Part shown: in pieces, positions 1 to 7,172 of the stretch | Layout of the letters: every line of letters starts with the position of its first letter | How positions within the stretch are numbered: the first letter of the stretch is position 1 | Assembly (NCBI GenBank): GCA_019348395.1 | Contig: JAHWJN010000005.1 | Span: 1-20,130 of the forward strand | From: Chloroflexota bacterium | GTDB taxonomy: Bacteria > Chloroflexota > Limnocylindria > QHBO01 | DNA: 20,130 nt | Direction: 5' to 3' | Notes under the pieces: model-generated | The model's database searches: none | What the model was told of the DNA's origin: nothing | Seen by the model: the letters and a program-made list of their open reading frames with translations, nothing else | Program-made: the position numbers and the translations under genes

Positions 1-35
1 GTCCCTTGCCAGTGCCTGCTCTCCTTCAACAACAA

Positions 36-64
36 GGCCACCTTCCGATCACGGACGGGTGGCC
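36..64 (-). terminator. Possible intrinsic terminator after the VOC-protein gene
   Basis: A perfect 7-bp stem (36-42 with 58-64) encloses a second 4-bp stem (44-47 with 52-55) capped by a 4-nt loop. Read on the minus strand, the hairpin starts 53 nt after the stop codon at 118 and is followed by TTGTTGTTG, a moderately T-rich tail. The tail is weaker than a textbook U-tract, so termination is an inference. The rest of positions 1-117 shows no supportable gene. Confidence 0.4.
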
Positions 65-117
65 CTGCAAGCGTTCGCGAATTGCCGGCGAATCTTACAC
101 CGATCCCGAGCGGCCGG

Positions 118-483
118 TCAACGCGGGTAGTCGTAGAAGACCGCGACCTGTCGGCCGTCCGGGTCGGCGATGCGGAAGCTGCGCGTGCCCTCCCATCGGT
201 CACCCGATGGCGGCGCCGCAAGCGCGAAGCCGCGCCGACCCAGCTCCTGCGCCCAGCCGTCCACCTCCGAGGCCGTGTCGACCTTGAATCCGATCTGCAT
301 GCCGTCGCGGGTGGGGACCTCGCCGCGCCGGAAACTGAGCTCGAAGCCGTTCAGCTCGAGGTCCGCGCCGCCCTCGTCCGCCGCCAGGCGCCGAAAGCCG
401 AAGGCCGACTCGTAGAACTCGGCGACGCGCATCGGATCGGTGGAACGCAGGGCGAGCTGCCCGACGCCGCGCATCTTCCTCAT
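118..483 (-). CDS. VOC (glyoxalase/bleomycin-resistance fold) family protein
   Basis: The product is 121 aa. It has the pattern of a single VOC-fold protein: an N-terminal strand leading into TDPMRVAEFYESAFGFRR, and a C-terminal half ending in FRIADPDGRQVAVFYDYPR, the usual 'DPDGN' turn. VOC proteins are small metal-binding lyases, isomerases, dioxygenases or drug-binding proteins; nothing here fixes the substrate. I chose the ATG at 483 because GAGGGG (490-495) lies 6 nt upstream. A GTG at 510 would overlap thrS by 17 bp, and an ATG at 474 is also possible. The gene starts 10 nt after the thrS stop and is probably co-transcribed with it. The family is clear but the function is unknown. Confidence 0.82.
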   Translation of the reverse strand: MRKMRGVGQLALRSTDPMRVAEFYESAFGFRRLAADEGGADLELNGFELSFRRGEVPTRDGMQIGFKVDTASEVDGWAQELGRRGFALAAPPSGDRWEGTRSFRIADPDGRQVAVFYDYPR

Positions 484-489
484 GACGGG

Positions 490-495
490 CCCCTC
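490..495 (-). promoter_or_regulatory. Shine-Dalgarno of the VOC-protein gene
   Basis: GAGGGG on the minus strand, 6 nt before the ATG at 483. It overlaps the first two bases of the thrS stop codon (TGA, 494-496). This site decides the start against GTG 510. Confidence 0.6.
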
Positions 496-2311
496 AGACC
501 TCGGGGGCACCTTCCGGCGGCGGCGGCCACAGCTCCCGCGAGGCAGTGCGTGCCGAGAGGTCGGTCACGAACTCGTCGATCGGGACGCCCTGGGACGATT
601 CCCCGGTACGCAGGCGCGGCGACACGGCGCCCGCCTCCGCGTCGCGGTCCCCCACCACTACCATCACCGGGATCTTCTGCTCCTGCGCCTCGCGCAGCTT
701 GGCCTGCATCCGCTCCGAGCGGGCGTCGACCTCGACGCGGATGCCGGCGTCGGCGAGGCGGGCACGCACCTGCTCGGCATACTCGAGGTGGCGGTCGGCA
801 ATCGGCACCACCATCACCTGCACCGGCGCCAGCCACAGCGGGAACGCCCCGGCGTACTGCTCGGTCAGGATGCCGATGAACCGCTCGAAGCTGCCGTAGA
901 TGGCGTAATGCACGATGACGGGACGCTCGAACCCTCCGTCGGCGGCGCGGTACTCGAGGTCGAACCGCTGCGGCAGCTGATAGTCGGCCTGGATGGTGGC
1001 CATCTGCCACTCGCGACCCAGCGCGTCCTCGATGAAGATGTCGATCTTCGGACCGTAGAAGGCGCCGCCGCCGGTGTCCTCCTCGTACGCCATGCCGTCC
1101 TCGTCCAGGCGTTCGCGGAGACGGTTCTCTGCCCGCTCCCAGAACTCGTCGGAGCCGATCCGCTTCTCCGGCCGCGTGGCCAGCTTCGCCCTCGGCTCGA
1201 ATCCGAACGGCGCGTACTGGCGGCGAACCAGCGAGAGGGCCAGTCGCAGCTCGTCGTCGAGCTGGTCCTCCCGGCAGAAGACGTGCGAGTCGTCCTGGGT
1301 GAGCTGGCGGACCCGGAACATGCCGGCCAGCACTCCGGTGCGCTCCTTTCGGAACAGGACCGAGTAGTCCGCGAACCGGATCGGCAGCTCCCGGTAGGAG
1401 TGCGCCCGGGTGCGGTAGATGAGGATCTCCTCAGGGCAGTTCATCGGCTTGAGGCCTGAGACGTGGTCGTAGTCGTCGAGGACGAACATGTTGTCCTGGT
1501 AGTTCGCCCAGTGTCCCGACGTCTCCCACAGCTCCTTGCGGACGAGGCTGGGGGTTCGGACCTCGCTGAAGCCGGCCTCCCGGCGGACCTGCCGGGACCA
1601 GTCCTCGAGCGCCCGCCAGACCGCCATGCCGCGCGGGTGGAGGAACGGGGCGGCCGGCGACTCGGGATGGAAGGTGAACAGGTCGAGCTCCCGCCCCAGC
1701 TTGCGATGGTCGCGCTTGCGCGCTTCCTCGATGCGCCACAGGTGACGGTCGAGCTCCTCGCCCGTGTCCCAGGCGGTGCCGTAGATGCGCTGCAGCATCG
1801 GGCGCGTCTCGTCCCCCCGCCAGTAGGCGCCAGCCGTGTGGAGCAGCTTGAACGCACCCAGCTCGGCGGTCGACGCCAGGTGACCGCCGCGGCACAGGTC
1901 CTCGAAGTCACCGTGCCGGTAGAACGACACGGTGGGCCCTTCCGACTCGGGCAGATCGTTGACGATCTCGACCTTGAAGGGCTGGTGGCGCGCCTCCAGC
2001 TCCGCGATCGCCTCCTCGCGAGGCAGGTCGCGGGCATGGTCGAAGGCGAGCCCGGCCTCCTGCTGCTCGCGCATCTTCGTCTCGATCTGTTCGAGATCGG
2101 CCGGGGTCAACGGCCGCGGCAGGTCGAAGTCGTAGTAGAAGCCGTCCTTGATGGCGGGCCCGATGCCGAGCTTCGCGTCGGGGAACAGCTCGAGCACGGC
2201 CGCCGCCAGCATGTGAGCGGCGGAATGCCGCATCGCGGCGAGGTGGCCGTCCTGGCCCGATGCGAGCGCCGCGGCCGCGTCCGCCTGCGTCTCGTCAGCG
2301 TCGATCGTCAT
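494..2311 (-). CDS. thrS: Threonyl-tRNA synthetase lacking the N-terminal TGS domain
   Basis: This class II synthetase charges tRNA-Thr in the cytoplasm. The 605-aa protein starts directly at the editing domain: HSAAH (residues 29-33) and CRGGH (140-144) supply the four editing-site ligands. The catalytic core follows: zinc ligands C292 (MNCP), H343 (DDSH) and H468 (VHYAIYGS), motif 2 around residues 310-335, and motif 3 GSFER at 473-477. The anticodon-binding domain fills roughly 495-590. The usual TGS domain (about 60 aa; E. coli ThrRS is 642 aa) is absent, and only 27 nt separate this start from the paaD stop, so it has not been missed upstream. Motif 2 reads FRKE where most bacterial enzymes have HRNE. 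A TACCCT box 7 nt before the ATG suggests its own leaderless promoter inside the operon. Confidence 0.97.
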   Translation of the reverse strand: MTIDADETQADAAAALASGQDGHLAAMRHSAAHMLAAAVLELFPDAKLGIGPAIKDGFYYDFDLPRPLTPADLEQIETKMREQQEAGLAFDHARDLPREEAIAELEARHQPFKVEIVNDLPESEGPTVSFYRHGDFEDLCRGGHLASTAELGAFKLLHTAGAYWRGDETRPMLQRIYGTAWDTGEELDRHLWRIEEARKRDHRKLGRELDLFTFHPESPAAPFLHPRGMAVWRALEDWSRQVRREAGFSEVRTPSLVRKELWETSGHWANYQDNMFVLDDYDHVSGLKPMNCPEEILIYRTRAHSYRELPIRFADYSVLFRKERTGVLAGMFRVRQLTQDDSHVFCREDQLDDELRLALSLVRRQYAPFGFEPRAKLATRPEKRIGSDEFWERAENRLRERLDEDGMAYEEDTGGGAFYGPKIDIFIEDALGREWQMATIQADYQLPQRFDLEYRAADGGFERPVIVHYAIYGSFERFIGILTEQYAGAFPLWLAPVQVMVVPIADRHLEYAEQVRARLADAGIRVEVDARSERMQAKLREAQEQKIPVMVVVGDRDAEAGAVSPRLRTGESSQGVPIDEFVTDLSARTASRELWPPPPEGAPEV

Positions 2312-2318
2312 GCGCCGA

Positions 2319-2324
2319 AGGGTA
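2319..2324 (-). promoter_or_regulatory. Predicted -10 box of thrS (leaderless)
   Basis: TACCCT on the minus strand, 7 nt before the thrS ATG. The box lies between the paaD stop and thrS, which would let thrS be expressed independently of the paa genes. No clear -35 element is visible. Confidence 0.5.
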
Positions 2325-2338
2325 GCGCATCGGAGCCC

Positions 2339-2860
2339 TCAGACCCGTTTGAACTGCTCGAACGGCTGGCGGCAGGAGGTGCAGTGGTAGATCGCGCGGC
2401 ACAGCGTGGGCCCGAATGGAATTTCCATCGTGGTCGCGCGCGATCCGCAATAGGGACACTCGGCAACGGGGAGTACGGCGAGCTCGTCGAGCTGTCCGAC
2501 GTCGGCTCCGGGCGACGACGCCGCCGGTGGAGCGAAACCGCTCCGCCGCAGCTGCTCTCGGCCGGCGGGGCTGATGCGCTCCGAGGTCCAGGGCGGGTCG
2601 AACACAACCGGGACCTCGACCTCGTCGGCCAGGCCCTCGGAGCGAAGTTGCTCGCCGATCCGCTGCTGCATGACGCCGATGGCCGGGCATCCCACGAAGG
2701 TCGGCAGCAGCTCGACGCGCACGCGTCGCCCGTCGACCTCGACCGCACCGATGACGCCGAGGTCGACCACGCTGATCGCCGGGATCTCCGGGTCGGCCAC
2801 GCGCGCGAGCGCCGCGCGAACCCCCGCCTCACCGGCCGTCCGTCGAACGGACGTCACCAC
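2339..2860 (-). CDS. paaD: Phenylacetyl-CoA epoxidase subunit PaaD
   Basis: The product is about 173 aa. Residues 10-95 form a MIP18/DUF59-type domain with DPEIP (23-27), DLGVIG (33-38) and a conserved Cys in FVGCPA (C58). A C-terminal zinc ribbon has C135-x2-C138 and C160-x2-C163. Known PaaD proteins combine these two parts and are thought to help Fe-S or metal assembly of the PaaABCE monooxygenase. GTG codons at 2860 and 2857 are both in frame. The strong GGAGGAGG at 2868-2875 is 7 nt from the first and 10 nt from the second. The GTG at 2857 would form a GTGA overlap with the paaC stop. Either way translation is coupled to paaC. Confidence 0.93.
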   Translation of the reverse strand: MVTSVRRTAGEAGVRAALARVADPEIPAISVVDLGVIGAVEVDGRRVRVELLPTFVGCPAIGVMQQRIGEQLRSEGLADEVEVPVVFDPPWTSERISPAGREQLRRSGFAPPAASSPGADVGQLDELAVLPVAECPYCGSRATTMEIPFGPTLCRAIYHCTSCRQPFEQFKRV

Positions 2861-3627
2861 GTGGCGTCCTCCTCCGATCGCGCCACCATGGTGAACTCCC
2901 CGTGCAGCCAGCGGAAGTCGTCGGTCCGGCGCCGCCGGCCGTCGGGGCTGGGCTCGGCCGGGGTGAGCCCCTCGGCCAGGGGCTCGAGCATGGGGCGAAC
3001 CTGGCTCGACCAGGTGGCATGAAGTTCCCGCATCGGCTGCGAGAGGATCTTCGCACCGACGAGCGTCTCCTCGCGCTCGAGCGGAGCGAAGATCTCCTGG
3101 GCGTCGGCCCACAGGCACTCGAACGCCGTCGCCAGCCGCTCACGGCCCTCCGGCGCTCCGTCGGACAGGCGACGGAACCACGTATCGGCGTGGAGCCGAT
3201 GGTACGTCTCCTCGCGCCGCATCTTTCCGGCCAGCAGCGCCAGCGGCTCGTGCGACGAGCTCGAGAGCGCCGCGAGCCGAACGGCGTCGGCGGTCTCGTA
3301 CAGCCAGCGGCGCGCGACGCTGAAGGCCCAATCCACGCGGGCATGGTTCAGGAGTGCGGCATGGCGGAAGGCGTCGGCATCGCGACCGAAGGCGATCCGG
3401 TCGGCGTCGTCGTCGGTCAGCTCGGCGAGGAGCTCGTAGAGCGCCTTGGCGTGACCGAGCTCGTCCTGGGCAATCGAGCTGGTGGCGACGTCCTCCTCGA
3501 GCATCGGCGCGATGCCGGTCCACTCGGAGTCCCAGAAGCCGATGACGAACTCGTCGTCGGCGACGCTCATCAATAGCTCCGCCTCGGCCGCTCGCGCCGG
3601 CGCGTCCAGCGTCACTTCAGCCGTCAT
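2854..3627 (-). CDS. paaC: Phenylacetyl-CoA epoxidase subunit PaaC
   Basis: The 257-aa product is a ferritin-like four-helix protein of the PaaC family (usual length about 250 aa). Diiron-type signatures are visible: EED (44-46), DELGH (55-59) and REETYH (138-143). In the E. coli complex PaaC is the structural partner of the catalytic subunit PaaA and does not itself hold the active diiron centre; here the ExxH-type residues are nonetheless kept. The ATG start overlaps the end of paaB by 11 bp, and the stop overlaps paaD, so the three genes are translationally coupled. The order A-B-C-D matches classical paa operons. Confidence 0.94.
   Translation of the reverse strand: MTAEVTLDAPARAAEAELLMSVADDEFVIGFWDSEWTGIAPMLEEDVATSSIAQDELGHAKALYELLAELTDDDADRIAFGRDADAFRHAALLNHARVDWAFSVARRWLYETADAVRLAALSSSSHEPLALLAGKMRREETYHRLHADTWFRRLSDGAPEGRERLATAFECLWADAQEIFAPLEREETLVGAKILSQPMRELHATWSSQVRPMLEPLAEGLTPAEPSPDGRRRRTDDFRWLHGEFTMVARSEEDATW
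2868..2875 (-). promoter_or_regulatory. Strong Shine-Dalgarno of paaD
   Basis: GGAGGAGG on the minus strand, inside the last codons of paaC. It is the best ribosome-binding site in the window and supports a GTG start at 2860 (7-nt spacing) or 2857 (10 nt). Confidence 0.75.
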
Positions 3628-3943
3628 GCTCGCCTGCCTCGGCGACGGCCCGCTGTTTTGCGGCTTCGAGCTTGTGCTTGATGACGTAGCCGCCGGGCTT
3701 CTTGTGCGAGCGGTCCAACGGAGGCTTCAGCAGGTCCGGATCGTCGAGCTCCGTGATCGCGTCCCGGGCCACGATCCAGAGCCGATGGGACTCGCCACGC
3801 CGGCCGTAGAACTCCCTGGCGTAGTGCATCGCCAGCTCCTCGTCGGGCGCGTTCACGTTTCCGGAGTGGACCATCGGATCACCCTCGTCCTCCTGGCGGA
3901 AGACCTCCCAGACGCGCTCGCCGGCAGGCCGCTGCTCGGTCAC
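3617..3943 (-). CDS. paaB: Phenylacetyl-CoA epoxidase subunit PaaB
   Basis: This small 108-aa subunit is recognisable from RVWEVFRQEDEGDPMVHSG near the N-terminus and AREFYGRRGE (42-51) in the middle, typical of PaaB (about 95-110 aa). In the known complex PaaB bridges PaaAC heterodimers and has no catalytic residues. The start is a GTG whose bases overlap the paaA stop as GTGA (3940-3943). There is no Shine-Dalgarno sequence, so re-initiation after paaA is likely. The C-terminus is longer and more basic than in E. coli. Confidence 0.93.
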   Translation of the reverse strand: MTEQRPAGERVWEVFRQEDEGDPMVHSGNVNAPDEELAMHYAREFYGRRGESHRLWIVARDAITELDDPDLLKPPLDRSHKKPGGYVIKHKLEAAKQRAVAEAGEHDG

Positions 3944-4899
3944 GCCGCGGCCGAAGCGCCTCCGAGGAGGGCATCGCGCACCCACTGGGTGTCCGCGAAG
4001 TTGAGCCGCCGGAACTCGAGCCGCGACTCCGACGCCGGTCCGTGCCCGGTCACGACCGCCTTGAGCTCGGCCCAATCCGGCTCGGTGTAGTGCCACCGAC
4101 CCTCGGCCTCGTCGTAGCGCAGCTCCGGATCGGGGATGCGCAGGCCCAGCTCCCGGATTCGCGGGACGTAGATCGACAGGAACTCCTGCCGCAGCTGCTC
4201 GTTGTTCTTGGCCTTGATGCCCCAGTGCAGATCCTTGTCCTTCGCGGGATCGGTCGGCGGACCGTGCATCTGCATGAGCGGGCCCCACCATCGATCGAGC
4301 GCCTCCTGGACCATGGCCCGCTGGGTGGGCGTGCCGTTCATGAGGGTCAGCACGACGTCGCGCCCGTGCATGATGTGCACGGACTCCTCCCAGCAGATCT
4401 TCTTCATGGTGCGGGCGTAGGGGGCGTAGGACGAGTCGCGGAGTGCCTGCTGGGACACGATCGCGGCAGCATCCACCAGCCAGGCGATGATGCCGACGTC
4501 CGCCCACGAGCGTGTCGGGTAGTGGAAGACGTTGTGGAACTTCGTCTTCCCGTCGAGCAGGTCCTGCAACATCGCCGCGCGCGGCTTGCCGAGATCCTCG
4601 GCGACCCGGTAGAGCAGCTGTGCGTGCCCGACCTCGTCCTGGATCTTGCTCGTGAGCGCCAGCTTTCGGCGCAGGTTCGGGGCACGCATGATCCAGTCTC
4701 GCTCGGGCAGCACGCCCATCAGCTCCGAGTTGGCGTGCATCTCGACGAACTTCAGGACCGCGGCACGGTACTCGTCTGGCATCCAGTCGTCGGCTTCGAC
4801 CTTGCCGCCCGATCCGACGTGCGCGAAGAAGGCGCCGGCATCGCCCGGCTCGTACGGCGGTCGACCGTTCAGCGGTTGGATCGTATCGGCGTCGTTCAT
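3940..4899 (-). CDS. paaA: Phenylacetyl-CoA epoxidase catalytic subunit PaaA
   Basis: The 319-aa catalytic diiron subunit converts phenylacetyl-CoA to the ring-1,2-epoxide. Carboxylate and histidine ligands are apparent at E59 (ANSELMG), DEVGH (88-92) and EESVH (171-175), the repeated E...ExxH arrangement of ferritin-like diiron oxygenases. Length fits the family (about 310 aa). I chose the ATG at 4899 because it gives the normal N-terminus; an in-frame start at 4947 would add 16 residues. A TACCCT box lies 9 nt upstream. It is the first of four overlapping paa genes. The reductase gene paaE, which supplies electrons, is not in the window. Confidence 0.96.
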   Translation of the reverse strand: MNDADTIQPLNGRPPYEPGDAGAFFAHVGSGGKVEADDWMPDEYRAAVLKFVEMHANSELMGVLPERDWIMRAPNLRRKLALTSKIQDEVGHAQLLYRVAEDLGKPRAAMLQDLLDGKTKFHNVFHYPTRSWADVGIIAWLVDAAAIVSQQALRDSSYAPYARTMKKICWEESVHIMHGRDVVLTLMNGTPTQRAMVQEALDRWWGPLMQMHGPPTDPAKDKDLHWGIKAKNNEQLRQEFLSIYVPRIRELGLRIPDPELRYDEAEGRWHYTEPDWAELKAVVTGHGPASESRLEFRRLNFADTQWVRDALLGGASAAA

Positions 4900-4908
4900 G
4901 ACGTTCAC

Positions 4909-4914
4909 AGGGTA
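4909..4914 (-). promoter_or_regulatory. Possible -10 box of paaABCD
   Basis: TACCCT on the minus strand, 9 nt before the paaA ATG. It would give a leader of only about 2 nt. No -35 hexamer stands out. The spacing is slightly longer than the 6-7 nt seen at the other genes. Confidence 0.35.
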
Positions 4915-4965
4915 CTGCAAGACCGGTGCTGGCCCTCGCGTCCCCACGAATCCGGGATTTCGAAC

Positions 4966-5244
4966 TCAGTCGTGCGGGGCCCGCTTCAGCGGCCGGTGCC
5001 ATCGAGCATACGCCTCATCGGGACCGATCTCGACGGCGAGACGGTCCCCCTCTCCGGCCACCTCGACCCGCGGGACGTAGAGGTCGACGGGCAGCAGCCC
5101 GGCGGTCCTCACAAGCAGGTAGTCGGCGAAGACCGCGTCGACCCGCCCGATGCGGCGGCCGCCCGCGCCGGCGAGCGTCGCACCGACGCGCGGTGATCCG
5201 TCGGCCCGAGCTTCGGGAGCATGCTCGTTCGGGGCATCGGTCAT
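4966..5244 (-). CDS. PRC-barrel-like (DUF2171-type) small protein
   Basis: The 92-aa product has the spacing of a PRC-barrel/DUF2171 fold: VGATLAG, then GGRRIGRVDAVFADYLLVR, then VDLYVPRVEVAGEGDRLAVEIG. A short disordered Pro/Ala-rich N-terminus (1-19) precedes it. Such domains occur in RNA-processing and photosynthetic reaction-centre proteins and in many small stress proteins; no function can be assigned here. The ATG at 5244 is preceded at 7 nt by TAGGCT, and the TAG of that box is the stop codon of the upstream lipid-kinase gene. It lies 66 nt before paaA and may share transcripts with it. Confidence 0.8.
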   Translation of the reverse strand: MTDAPNEHAPEARADGSPRVGATLAGAGGRRIGRVDAVFADYLLVRTAGLLPVDLYVPRVEVAGEGDRLAVEIGPDEAYARWHRPLKRAPHD

Positions 5245-5251
5245 GGGGCGG

Positions 5252-5257
5252 AGCCTA
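5252..5257 (-). promoter_or_regulatory. Predicted -10 box of the PRC-barrel gene, overlapping a stop codon
   Basis: TAGGCT on the minus strand, 7 nt before the ATG at 5244. Its first three bases are the TAG stop of the lipid kinase (5255-5257). Confidence 0.45.
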
Positions 5258-6160
5258 TCGCACCGGGACGGCGACGGTCAGCATGGCCGGATGCATCTCC
5301 ACGCGCAGCGGCAGTCCGTGGAAGGGCTCGCCGTCGAGGTGGGTCAGCGTTCCCGGCTCACCGTCGATCTCCACCGTGCGGGCGCGCCGCATCTCGACCG
5401 CGGGGTGGTCCACGTGCCGGCCCCGGTACAGGTTCGGCAGCTGATGCAGTGCCTCCAGGCGCCCGATGTCACCGACGATGCAGAGGTCCATCATCCCGTC
5501 GTCCACGAGCGCGCCCGGCGCGATGTGCATCCCCCCGCCGTAATAGGCCCCGTTGGTCACCGCGACCAGCAGGACGCGCCGCTCGATGAGCGTGCCATCG
5601 TCGAACGCGAGGCGGACACGGCGGTTCGGGAAACGGCGGAGCTGCGCGAGGGCCGTCGCCAGGTACCCCGCCCGGCCGCGCTGCCAGCCGCGGCGGACGA
5701 CCATGGCGTGCGCGACCTGGGCATCGAAGCCGATCCCACCCGCCGACGCGAACCAGCGTCCGCGACCCGGAGCACCGCTGGCGTGCGCCACGTCGAGGTC
5801 CGTGGTCCGGCGGCCGATGGCAGCGGTCCATGCCGTCGCCGGATCACCTGACAACCCGAGGCTGCGCGCCAGATCGTTGCCGCTCCCCGTGGGGACGATA
5901 CCGATCGACGCACGGGCCGAGCCGGGGGCAAGCAGCCCGTTGACCACCTCCTGCACCGTGCCGTCCCCGCCGATCGCCACGACACGGTCGTGGGCGCGGC
6001 TCGACTCCGACGCCCAGTGCTCGGCGTCGCCGGGCCGGCGCGTGACCTCCAGCCTGATCTCGCGGCGTGATTCGAGCCGCTCCCGGATCCAGGGCAGGAG
6101 GCGACCCGCGCGACCATTCCCCGCGGCGGGATTGACGATGATGAGGGGCGCGTCGGGCAC
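5255..6160 (-). CDS. Diacylglycerol/lipid kinase family protein (YegS-like)
   Basis: The 301-aa product belongs to the DAGK/sphingosine-kinase/YegS superfamily, which phosphorylates lipids at the inner membrane using ATP. Visible motifs are NPAAGNGR (10-17), the nucleotide-binding GGDGT (64-68), PTGSGNDLA (90-98), the DGMMD loop (221-225) and LDGEPF (275-280) near the C-terminus. I chose the GTG at 6160 because the fold begins with LIIVNPAAG a few residues later; upstream in-frame codons are low-complexity basic residues and overlap the divergent gene. A weak AACAAT at 6168-6173 is 7 nt before the GTG. Substrate (diacylglycerol, phosphatidylglycerol or isoprenoid) cannot be told from sequence. 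Confidence 0.92.
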   Translation of the reverse strand: MPDAPLIIVNPAAGNGRAGRLLPWIRERLESRREIRLEVTRRPGDAEHWASESSRAHDRVVAIGGDGTVQEVVNGLLAPGSARASIGIVPTGSGNDLARSLGLSGDPATAWTAAIGRRTTDLDVAHASGAPGRGRWFASAGGIGFDAQVAHAMVVRRGWQRGRAGYLATALAQLRRFPNRRVRLAFDDGTLIERRVLLVAVTNGAYYGGGMHIAPGALVDDGMMDLCIVGDIGRLEALHQLPNLYRGRHVDHPAVEMRRARTVEIDGEPGTLTHLDGEPFHGLPLRVEMHPAMLTVAVPVR

Positions 6161-6200
6161 GGCACCGATTGTTGCGGTGGCGTCAAGGCTCCGGCGGCGG

Positions 6201-6206
6201 TACCGT
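6201..6206 (+). promoter_or_regulatory. Predicted -10 box of the SGNH hydrolase gene (leaderless)
   Basis: TACCGT, 6 nt before the ATG at 6213. It lies in the 52-nt gap between divergent genes. Confidence 0.5.
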
Positions 6207-6212
6207 GAGCCG

Positions 6213-7061
6213 ATGGACCGCTGGCTCGTTCGCATCGCGCGCCTCGTCGGGGCGGCCACCGGTGCCCTCGCCGGCATCGTGGCCGTGCAGCTCATGCGTC
6301 TGCGCCGCATGGAGTTCCTTCCCGGGCACCCCGGCTTCTACATCAACCACGTCGTGCACCCGACCGGCGTCACCGGCAGGGGCGGCCCGCTGCGCCTGGT
6401 CGTGCTCGGCGACTCCACGACCGCCGGCGTGGGCGTCGATCGAGCCGAGCACGCCCTCCCCTACCTGCTGGCCCAGCGCATTGCCGATCGCGAGCAGGCG
6501 CCGGTCCACGTCGTGAGCTACGGCTGGTCGGGTGCGCGAGTCACCGACCTGCTCCGCATCCAGCTCCCCCGCGCGCTCGAACCGCTGCGGGACAGGGAGA
6601 AGGAGCCGTTCCTCCCCGGCGCCCACGCTGTCGCCGTCGTCATCGGCTCCAACGACGCCACGCACCAGACCGCGCCCAGTCGGTTCCGCGCCGACCTGCG
6701 GGCCACCATGGACGGCATTCGGGCCGCGGCGCCGCACGCGCGGATCGTCCTGGCCGGAATCCCCGCATTCCGCGGCGCGCTGCGCGGCGTGGAGCCACTC
6801 ATCTTCATCGCGGACCAGTACGCGCGCCTGCTCCGGCGCGTCGCGCGGGCAGAAGCGGACCGAGCCGGCGTGCACTACGCCGACCTGGCGCGCCACGTTC
6901 CGCCGCTCATCCAGGGAAAGACCGACGTGCTCTCGACCGACCGCTTCCACCCCTCGCTCGTCGGCTACAGCGCCTGGGCCGACGTGATCTTCGAGGCCCT
7001 GTCCGGGCCCGGTGACGGCGGCCAGCGTCGGGTGGGCCCGATGGAGCCGGCAGGCGCCTGA
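6213..7061 (+). CDS. SGNH/GDSL-family hydrolase, membrane-anchored
   Basis: The 282-aa protein carries all SGNH blocks: VLGDSTTAG (nucleophile S68), SYGWSGARV (block II Gly near 104-107), IGSNDAT (oxyanion N147) and DRFHPSLVGY (D243, H246). These enzymes hydrolyse or transfer esters on lipids, glycans and peptidoglycan. An uncleaved hydrophobic stretch at about 11-28 followed by basic residues suggests an N-terminal membrane anchor with the catalytic domain outside. The start is set by the ATG at 6213 with TACCGT 6 nt upstream; longer in-frame readings run into the divergent lipid-kinase gene. The substrate is unknown. Its divergent neighbour is a lipid kinase, so a role in lipid or envelope metabolism is possible. 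Confidence 0.9.
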   Translation: MDRWLVRIARLVGAATGALAGIVAVQLMRLRRMEFLPGHPGFYINHVVHPTGVTGRGGPLRLVVLGDSTTAGVGVDRAEHALPYLLAQRIADREQAPVHVVSYGWSGARVTDLLRIQLPRALEPLRDREKEPFLPGAHAVAVVIGSNDATHQTAPSRFRADLRATMDGIRAAAPHARIVLAGIPAFRGALRGVEPLIFIADQYARLLRRVARAEADRAGVHYADLARHVPPLIQGKTDVLSTDRFHPSLVGYSAWADVIFEALSGPGDGGQRRVGPMEPAGA

Positions 7062-7069
7062 CGGCCGAT

Positions 7070-7089
7070 GTGGTGCGCCCGTGCACCGC
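7070..7089 (+). terminator. Small hairpin after the SGNH hydrolase gene
   Basis: GGTGC (7072-7076) pairs with GCACC (7083-7087) around a 6-nt loop, extended by one wobble and one GC pair. It starts 9 nt after the stop. No T-run follows, so it may only slow or end transcription weakly. Confidence 0.25.
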
Positions 7090-7098
7090 CTCGACAAC

Positions 7099-7104
7099 TA
7101 CCCT
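7099..7104 (+). promoter_or_regulatory. Possible -10 box of the caspase/RlpA-like gene
   Basis: TACCCT in the 111-nt gap. Here the start codon is 68 nt further on and has a Shine-Dalgarno sequence, so this transcript would have a leader of about 60 nt. Confidence 0.35.
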
Positions 7105-7162
7105 TGCCGTCGAATGGCTCCAGATGGGATGATCCGCCCCGGACGACACCCGAGTGCCCTCT

Positions 7163-7168
7163 GGGGGA
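7163..7168 (+). promoter_or_regulatory. Shine-Dalgarno deciding the TTG start at 7173
   Basis: GGGGGA, 4 nt before the TTG. No other start codon near the signal peptide has a comparable site. Confidence 0.5.
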
Positions 7169-7172
7169 TCCG

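Noticed and set aside
6..117. A short plus-strand open frame, or a tRNA, at the left edge
   Set aside because: The frame runs on into the VOC gene on the other strand and is Pro/Arg-rich without a motif. The hairpin at 36-64 does not fit a tRNA cloverleaf.
1463..3022. A 519-residue open frame on the plus strand across thrS and paaD
   Set aside because: It lies opposite well-supported genes and has no domain pattern; such long antisense frames are expected at this GC content.
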